Assembly: GCA_946122785.1 (NCBI GenBank)
Contig: CAMGYJ010000004.1
Span: 59,218,679-59,282,678 of the forward strand
Reading direction: 5' to 3'
Origin: Linum tenue
Lineage: Eukaryota > Streptophyta > Magnoliopsida > Malpighiales > Linaceae
Length of the DNA: 64,000 nucleotides
The translations under genes and the position numbers were made by a program. Positions 55,640 to 64,000 of this stretch are shown here, one piece after another (the stretch's first letter is position 1; each line of letters begins with the position of its first letter). Under the pieces are notes generated by a model that ran no database searches, was not told the DNA's origin, and saw only the letters and a list, made by a program, of their open reading frames with translations.

Positions 55640-58600
55640 AGCCTATACAGACTACAATGAACAACATACTACAATTAGAATCAAGAAACAAACCAACGGT
55701 AGGATTGGTATTCATTGGAGACGTACCATCACATTTCGTGTTCTCGGGAAGTTGTTCCCTCTCAAATTCATTCATCGAAGAATACATAAGATGTAGGCTA
55801 AAATTAGGGGAATTAGGGTTGGAGAAATTAGCAATGGCTACTTTCAAGAAACAATTGACTTCTAGCTCGATCATGAATGTGCTCTCTATGGATGGCCTTG
55901 GATGATTGAAGACCATTATATCGCGGCTGAACCATGGAGACTCAACTTCGACCTTTACTTCGACTCAATTGATAGGGCTTCTGTTTGGGTAAGGTTTTCC
56001 CGCCTTCCTTTAGCTTACTTTAATGAAAGAATCTTAAACGACATTGGGGATAAGCTAGGAAGAGTGGAGAAGATTGACTATAACATGACAAATGGTTTTA
56101 GAGGCAATTACGTACGAATTTGTGTGGAGATTGATCTTAAGAAGAGACTCATTTCAAAATATAGAATCAAAAGAAGGGTAAGAAGAGTGGAATATGAGGG
56201 TCTACAAACTATGTGTTTTCTCTATGGCTACTATGGACACCTTGAGGAGAACTGCCCTTGTCGTCTACAAAGAGTCAAACGACCCCAGAGGAGAAGTTGA
56301 AAGAAGGAGAAAATTCCACACCTAAGCAAGAAATCAGATCGGATAAACTAGAAGATTTTGATCCTTAGATGCTTGTAACAAAACCAAAAAGGAAAACCCA
56401 TCAACGAAAAGTGAAGAAAGTGGGGGTTGAAGATAACACCAAGGTGACATCGGGGGCGAACACTGAATCGAGTTCAAGTTGGTTGTGTTGGCCTCATATA
56501 AAGCTATGGACGATGGCATGGATGTGGAGAATGTTGAGGAATTTCATGTTGAGATGGTGACTGAAGCTATAGCCGAGAATATCGAGTAAAAAGCAAAGGG
56601 CATGAGAAGAAATCACAAGAAACTACAAATGAGGGGATAAAGAAAAGAAAAAAAGAGTTGTAGAAAGCAAACGACCGTCTATCTCAATAAACAAGAAGGA
56701 ACCCCATAACATCTCACCTATTATATCCAAACAAGTCAAGACTAATGAGTCCAAAGGGAAAGCCCCAGTTTCCTCGGCTAAAGCCCCATCTCTCTCCTAC
56801 CCCATTGCTAGAGGTAATGCCCAAGGAAGAGGGGGCCTTGACAAGCATCAAAGAGGAAACAACTCATCCTTCACCTCACCTAAAACCATTAAACAAGGAA
56901 AGGCAGGTTATTTTTGAGGGAAGGACAAAGCAGCTCCTCCTTCTCAGCCTAAGGAAGTTATCCTCCAAGGGGTCAACTCCTTGGTGAAAAAGAAACCTCC
57001 TGATTTGTTGGAGTTGAAGAAGCTAGGTTTTTATGCTAGCTGCAAGGGAAGAAAGTCTCAGCTAGAAAGTGCTCGTAAGCTCACATATGAGACTGCTCCA
57101 GCTGGTGGGACAATAATGGGTGAGACAGTCCTTGGGTCTCAGCAGGGAAGACTTTTCTTCTATGATTGGTGTCCTTCCTGGAATTGCGGGGGTGAAAAAC
57201 ACCCCAGTTCAAATCTTTTTGTAATTTGTATAAAGCTGAGCATTCCTCGAAGGTGGTCTCTATTTGGAACCTCGTATTTGCGATGATAAGGCCAAGATTG
57301 TGATTAAATCTCTTGGCTTTGACTCGTCTGAAGTCTATGAAGTGGTGAGATTTAAAGGAGGCATTTGGGTGTTATGGGACATCAAGTCTGTGTAGCTCCA
57401 CCTCAAGGAAAAGAGTAATCAATTCATCCACGTCCTACAACATTGATGGGAAAGAGGTTGGGTTCTTGACTACAGTTTATGTTAGCCCTAACTACCATGA
57501 AAGAAGTTATCTCTAGACTTCGATAAGGAGCATATCTAGAAGGATGGACAAGCCATGGATGCTTCTTGGCAAGTTTAACTTGATCACCTTCCCGTCGGAG
57601 AAGTAAGGTGGTGCTGCTTTCAATCCTACTCGCGTGGAAGCTTTCAAAGATTGCATCAAGGATTGCAGTCTGGTGGATATTGGTTTCATTGGACTAAAAT
57701 TTACTTGGGCCAAAATCTATGGGTTAAAAGAAAGACTCAAAAGATGTATCTTTAAAGCAGATTGGATTCATAAGTTCCCGGATACTACGAATTACCACCT
57801 TACTAAGATCAAGTCCGACCACCGGCCATTTATGGTTTGTGAGGGTAGACCTCAGCAGAAAACCTCCTTAGTGAGAACATTTCATTTTCTCACTCCTTGG
57901 CTGGCTCATGATGGTTTCCATAATTGTGTTTCCTCTTTGTGGAACTACGCCTCTAGTTTTTGCCTTGTTTGCAGGAACTGATCGGGAAGCAGTTGTGGAG
58001 CTAGGGGTGTTTGGCTCCGTCGCGGGGCACAAGTAAATTTTGGTAAAATGATTATAAATCCCTATGTATGAAAATGAAGAGGATTGAACTCACCGATTTA
58101 AAATAACGTAAATGTATTTTTATCACTATACTTAAGCCCACTTATTGTTATTTGATTGTCATAATTTAATTTCATACACTATAAATGAAATCTCCAATAT
58201 AAAATGTATATTATGAAAAAAGGACACACCTAATTTTTGGATCTGGCTCCGCCACTGCCGGGAAGCTCTAGGAATGGAACAAGAAGATCTTCGACAATAT
58301 TTCCATTAGGAAAAGAAAGCTTCACGAGTGGCTTGGCAAGCTGGAGAGATGTTGAACGAAAGAGCACCATCAAGTCACTCTCGATCTTAGGAAAGAGTCA
58401 CTAGGGAAGGTCTTGAACATACACCTTGTCAAGAAGAGCTTCTTTTGCGACATAAATCGAGGACCAATTGGGTAATTTTTGGAGATGGCAACACAAAGTT
58501 CTTCCATACAAGCACACTCACAAGAAGAAAAAGGAATCAGGTCACCAAGCTAAAAAATGAAGAAGGCCTTTGGATTATTGACCCGGACGAGCTCATTATC

Positions 58601-59770
58601 CACTTAAGAGAGTACTATGTCAATCTTTTCACTAAAAAGGATCTGGATTTCTGTAATTCCCTTGCTGCTGACTTTCCAATGGTTGAGGTTTCTGGACTGG
58701 CCCGGGTGGGATCTTTACCTATGCTTGACGAAATCGGAGAGATTATCATGACAATGGGAGGAAAGAAAGCCCGGGGACCTGATGGTTTTCATGATATTTT
58801 CTTTCAAAAGTTGTGGGCTGTTTTGGGATCTGAGTTCTCTAACCTTTTTAGTTCTTGTTTCAGGATTCCAGAGCTCATTGGTGCTATTAACTCTATAGCG
58901 TTGGCTTTGATCACTAAAACAAAATGACATGTGTCCACGGCTCAATTCAGGCCAATTAGTTTGTGTAACGTGGGGTATAAACCGATTGCCAAGTGCATCG
59001 CTAATAGGTTGAAAAGTCCGATGCCTCACCTTATTCATCCTAATCAAACCAGTTTTGTCCCCAATAGGCACATCACTGATAATATATTGATTTTACAGGA
59101 AACTGTCCACACGATGTCTCTAAAATCGAGAAAGAAAGATTGCATGATATTCAAAGTGCACCTTGCCAAAGCTTATGACTACATCGATTGGGAGTTCCTT
59201 GAAGAAACACTGTGATTCGCCCACCTTCCTAAAGACAACATTCGTTTGATCATGGGATGTGTCACAACTAAAGAGCTTCATGTCCTTTGGAATGGATGCA
59301 CCACAGATGTGTTCAAATCGAGTCGAGGCTTCCGTCAGGGATGTCTCTTATATCCTTACCTCTTTACTTTATGCATTGAAAGACTTATCCATTGCATTCG
59401 TAGGGAGGTGCTGGATCATATAGTTGTGAACCAATGTTGTTGTCTAAGAGGGGGCCTACCCTCTCTCACTTGTTCTTTGCCGATGATTTGGTGTTGTTTG
59501 ATGAAGTTACTCTCCCTCAAGCTAATGTGATTATGAAATGTCTTGATAAATTTTGTTATGCTTCTAGGGAGATGATCAGTAAAGTTAAGTCTCGGGTCTT
59601 TTCTCTAGAGATGTGTCTGGTAAGCATCGGAAGGATATTTGTACATGTCTAGGGATCCAAGCTACCATGGACCTTGGTTATTACCTTGGTGTGCTTGTGT
59701 TATATGGTAGATTGACCCCTAATACATATAAGTATATTTTGGAGAAATTGGTTGTTATGGTACTATACAC
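55640..59770 (+). mobile_element. Degenerate L1-type LINE (plus strand)
   Basis: Pieces in order: ORF1 with a DUF4283-like region (EDHYIAAEPWRLNFDLYFDS, 55902-56300) and a damaged zinc knuckle (CFLYGYYGHLEENC, one Cys replaced); endonuclease start SWNCGG at about 57178 and IGFIGLKFTWAKIYGLKERL at 57680; RT from NWVIFGDGNTKFFHTSTLTR (58463), GGKKARGPDGFHDIFFQKLW, AQFRPISLCNVGYKPIAKCI and SRGFRQGCLLYPYLF to LFFADDLVLFDEVTLP (59470, FADD box). Several stops and frameshifts (for example at 58925 and 59213) break it. It ends shortly after a YLGVLVLYGRLTPNTYKYIL segment, without RNase H or poly-A. A MITE interrupts it at 57990. Confidence 0.82.
57990..58257. mobile_element. hAT-type MITE nested in the LINE
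   Basis: A 268-bp element ends, in reverse complement, CAGTGGCGGAGCCAG and starts CAGTTGTGGAGCTAG (3 differences in 15). TCGGGAAG (57982-57989) and CCGGGAAG (58258-58265) flank it, matching 7 of 8, as expected of hAT insertions. CAGTGGCGGAGCCAG is, to my knowledge, a common MITE end in dicots. It inserted into the LINE between the endonuclease and RT parts, so it is younger than the LINE. Confidence 0.75.
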
Positions 59771-62700
59771 TTCGATGATTCTAGCAGAGGATAGAGCTCT
59801 TCTACTGGCATCAAATCTTGACAAGGATCACACGGTGGCATTCACTAGCTGCATGAATCTAGTTAATACTCTAGAGTATCATCGATTCAATTGGTTTTGG
59901 GATGTACCATATGGACCTGTTGTATGATAGATCTCCTTGTTCAATGCGACTACACCAATTTTTTTTGTCTGTCGTTTCTCGTCATTTTCAAACGAGCTAG
60001 ATTGTAATAGATATGGTTCCAAAAAATCTATACTATAATCGAATTCAGATTCTCAATATCACCTCAACAATACGGTAAAAAGTTAACTACGCAAGACATT
60101 ATTTAAGAAAATGAAATCACTATAACTACTACGTGATATATTCAAACAAATTAAATGAGGTTATGAACAAAAAAATAATCACACATTTTTCAATAAATTC
60201 ATAAATGGAGAATGAATGACCGTCTATATTATCGTTTGGAAAAACAAATTATTGGATAACCAAAGAACCCTTGAACATAATTATTGAAAAATCTGTATAA
60301 TTTTTTTTTAAAGTATAGAGACTGTAAAACAAATAAGAAAGATAACATAATTAAAATTTTTTTATTGATCAAATCAATATGAAAAGAGCGATTAAATTCC
60401 GAACAAAAAATTATTTACACATTTCAATTTTTAACATATTTTTAAAATATTTTATAGTTGAAAAATGAATATCTATCAGTATTATTGTATAAAAATAATT
60501 AATTATATTACCAAATCAACCCTCTAAACATCAGGGTTTTGAAGTTAATAATTATTGGCTTTTTTTTTTGAACTGGTTAATAATTATTGGCTTAGTTCAA
60601 TATCATAACGAAAAAAGAACATTGAAATTAATATGAAAATGACAAAAAGAAAACTGATTACCTAGACCTCAAATTTGGAAGAGAACAAACTCTACCATTA
60701 GATCAATGCCCGATTTTTATGTCAATATTGCGCATAACATTAATTATACAATAACGTTTAGTTTATACGTAATCTTCTACAATCTTAAGAAATTTTTGTA
60801 CGTATCTTCGAAATTATTAGGAACCAACCCACAGCCCAATCTAGCTCCGACAAGTATGCCGCTATCGCTCGACTTGCTATCTAAAAACACTAGCACCGGG
60901 CTCGGTCCGTTGGTCGGAAGAATTTTGTCAAAAAATATGGCATTTAATAATGAATATAATAGATGATTTGAAATGCATGAAATGATTGTTTTCTATCTTA
61001 GTTATGCGCATAATATTTTTGAAAGTGATTCAACTATGCATAATATGTTTAGACCTCCATGAAAAGAGAACAAAATATAATATAAGCATTATATATAATT
61101 AATGAATGAAAAATAAAATATAACTAATTGTCATTCATTACTTAATTAAACCATATAGTTGAATATTAGAGTTGCTTCTCATAATACATACATAATCAAC
61201 ATTTAGGATTAAAGAAAATGTCTCATAGAGTTTAGTATGACATTTAAGTTTTTCTCAATAGAGAGCATTCTTTTTTACCACACTATTGGTAATGAATCTA
61301 AAGTTGCTTTATTTGAAATATATAGGACATGATGCTAAGTTGTCGCTAATAGTTAGTTGGACAATGTGTTGTGTACAGACTTCCCAAATTATTGTTAGAT
61401 CGCAGACATGTCTAGCAACAATGTAGTACTTTTCATGCATCAAATATTTTTTTCATGAAATAATTCAATAAATAAAAATCTATTAAAAAATATTGCATGA
61501 AATATATGTTACTTATTAAGTTGATGAATGAGTGAGGGTGTGAGTAGTATACATATATTTTAAAAAGATATGGCAAAGTGTCTTTTGGGTTGCATGAGAT
61601 CGCATGTTCTCATTATCGCTAACTAACTTATGCTTTTTTGCAATAGATAGTTCAAAATGTGCTTTAAAACTTTTGTTTCCACCAGTGTAAAAGAATTGTA
61701 AAATCGCATCGAAAAAGTTGGCAGTAGAGTATTTTATACTAAAGTCATAATTGAACTGTGGTTCAACCGTTTCATATTGCTAAATATCACATATCGATTT
61801 AGCCTATGATGTGAAGTTTTATAGTCAAACCGTCGGTACTTACGATCTTTCAATACAACCTTTAAATACAAAACCACTAAAATATTGACATTATCAAATA
61901 CCCCTTAAATCTTAGAAATTACAATAATCGTATTAAGGAAAAAATCTTCCAAATGATAATATTGATTTAGGATTTTAAATTGAAATGAAAAATATATGTC
62001 AAATATAATGTCACCTCCTAAATAAATCAAAACTCAACAAAATAGGGCCAAGAATATCAACTAATCAAAGCAGAAGAACAATTATTTCACACTACCTCAT
62101 TTACCTTTTTTAAATGTGTTCTCTCACTCTGTCTTTGCCTTCCTCTTTGTTTTTCCATTTGTTATTCCATCTCTCTCTCTCTCTCTCAGCTTTGTATCTC
62201 ACCAGTCTCCCCATTTTCCCTTCCTTTTTCTTTCCACCGCCTGGAATTGAGAGAAACCTATAAACATCTCAATTACTGCTCCAATTTTGAGTTCGAAATG
62301 CTTCTTCTCTATTCACAGTCGATAGTGTGAATCAGAGCACCTGAAACCTGGCGAACAGATGGTCGCCTATTCATCGGTGAAGCAATGTAGCTTGATAGGT
62401 TGTGAATAAACTAATATTAAAAGTGATAAAAAACAGAACTCGTTAAATCAATCGAGTGGGTGTATAGTTAATTCATCGCTTCAAGCCTTAAACCATTGTA
62501 TTTATGTAAAAGAATCAAAATGCATAATCAGGTTCATCTTCACTTTACATTTATTTGTCGTACAAATTCATTACACATAAAAAATGGTTTTGAATCAATG
62601 TCATATCAAACTAAATCTCATCTTATGATTATTGGATCCATATCAGATTAGCAAAAGGTCTAAGGTTATTGGTCAATCGAGCTGAAAATTAATACTAATT

Positions 62701-64000
62701 TAAGAATTATATATCGCTTCCAAAATGTTCAATACTTCAATTGAATATGCAATATTCAAACGAATGATATATAAGTTTCAACACTTCCTCAAAAAATTAG
62801 ACAAAAAAAAAATCTCACCCTCACACACATTTGCAAAAAAAATACTAAATCCCAATTTCTTCTTCACTTTACTCGCTTCTAAAGTTATTGTTGACGTTGT
62901 TTGTTATTACTGCAAGCTACAAAAAAAGACTTTTCAACTATGAAGTTAATCAAAAATGATTTTATAAATGAATTTTTAGTTGTATACATTGAAAAAGGTT
63001 TGAGTCTCAAAATAAACAACGAATGTATTTTATAAAACTTTTAGAATATGAGCCGTCACACGTTGATGTGAGAAACTACTCATTAAATTATATTTTATAT
63101 GTTATCTTTTAGGATATTTTATTTTATTTTTATCAAATGGTGCATTTCTCCATAAAACATGAGTTCACCAAGATAAAACAAATTTGTTTAGTGTAATTGA
63201 TTGTGATTATTATTTTTGTTTGAAGAGACCATGGTTCAAATAATAATATTGATACTTTTTTCATATGAAGTAGATAATAATTGTGATGACAAAAATACTC
63301 TTTCTATTTTCACTCTCGCTTCACGAAATTTGAAATAGAAAATCTTAAAACATTGAATATATCTTAAAGAAAGAGCTTCTTCAACCAAGTATGAAATGTA
63401 TTTTACCTGAAATTATTATATCTCATAGAAAGTGATTAATTGTGAAATTGAAACTCAAGTAACATTGATCAAACATTAAATAATAAATTATATGTGTGGT
63501 TCAGTCTAGACAAAATACATATGTGTAGCCAACACATGGATCTTTGTGACAAATATATTAATTTTTGTTACAAATCTACACATAATATAAAGATAAATTG
63601 TGCACTATGACGAATAAGAGTTTTCTAGAATCACTCTCAGAACACGAAATTTGAAAGGGTATAATTTCAATCCATGTTTTGCTTTTTATTATGTATTTTG
63701 TAGATAGATTGTAGACTAATTAAGCGCAGAAAAGTAGATGGAGAGAAAATGGGGCTTAGGGGGTTGGGTGAAGGAATAGACGTACAGCCGTAATGCCATA
63801 CGTTAGCACAACAAATCAAATGAACCAAATTAGCTTTCAGCACCCCCACTGGCCACTGCTGTTCTTGTGGTGGGAACCAGTGATTGTGTTGTATTTCGAA
63901 TTTCGATCTTCTTATCCAGAAGTGGACCAATTAGCATTTTGCATGCGCATACACTTACGTCACCCTCCCGACACTCTTCTTTTTATATGCAGCCTTTATA
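59771..64000. other. AT-rich gene-poor DNA to window end
   Basis: I see no gene that I can support over these 4.2 kb. A CT microsatellite (about 62169-62189) and a pyrimidine-rich stretch (62100-62260) are the only structured parts; they look like a plant 5' leader, but no downstream reading frame supports it. The last 150 bp include TTTTTATATGC at 63980, possibly the promoter of a gene beyond the window. Confidence 0.4.

Noticed and set aside
60706..60966. 86-codon frame in AT-rich DNA
   Set aside because: No domain, unlikely codon use and no neighbouring splice signals.
63667..63930. 87-codon frame on the minus strand near the window end
   Set aside because: No recognisable motif, no splice context and AT-rich surroundings; length is within chance.

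Overview
This window is nuclear DNA of a flowering plant, most likely a eudicot. The reasons are multi-exon genes with short GT..AG introns, several plant-specific protein families (DUF247, subgroup-22 R2R3-MYB, the chloroplast ATPase HMA1, PIP-type secreted peptides, EB1C, plant PTEN2) and AT-rich intergenic DNA full of plant transposon classes. I cannot name the species. All exon borders were read by eye from splice signals and reading frame; none comes from transcripts or alignments.

Layout of likely functional genes: DUF247 membrane protein (+, 1086-2651, one exon); RER1 Golgi-to-ER retrieval receptor (-, 3474-4847, 3 exons); PTEN2-type phosphatase (+, 5612-9738, 12 exons), head to head with RER1; SDN-type small-RNA-degrading 3'-5' exonuclease (-, 10311-13846, 12 exons), tail to tail with PTEN2; an unrecognised 95-aa protein (-, 18653-19030); EB1C-type microtubule plus-end protein (-, 21556-23169, 6 exons); MYB44/73-like repressor-type factor (+, 34531-35553, one exon); HMA1 P-type metal ATPase (-, 37830-43212, 13 exons); and a PIP-like secreted peptide precursor with two copies of its peptide motif (-, 46512-46805).

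The rest is mainly mobile DNA. Two sister Mutator-like elements (19930-21267 and 35734-36932) share long near-identical terminal inverted repeats and 9-10 bp target duplications, but carry different pieces of plant genes. The first carries a lysine-rich arabinogalactan-protein fragment, the second an extracellular exon of an LRR-VIII-2 receptor kinase, so they look like Pack-MULEs. A non-autonomous CACTA element (14080-15107) sits about 230 bp upstream of the SDN start codon. Small MITEs with readable target duplications are at 8006-8237 (in a PTEN2 intron), 25708-26059, 28192-28653, 49182-49678 and 57990-58257. A 4.1-kb inverted-repeat-bounded element covers 27661-31772, and a probable solo LTR lies at 32811-33416.

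The right third (about 47.7-64 kb) is gene-poor: a roughly 204-bp degenerate tandem array, an F-box/LRR gene fragment, and two broken LINEs in head-to-head orientation (52.4-55.25 kb minus, 55.6-59.8 kb plus), followed by AT-rich DNA in which I see no gene. The genes share no obvious pathway; the window is an ordinary gene-bearing segment reshaped by transposons.
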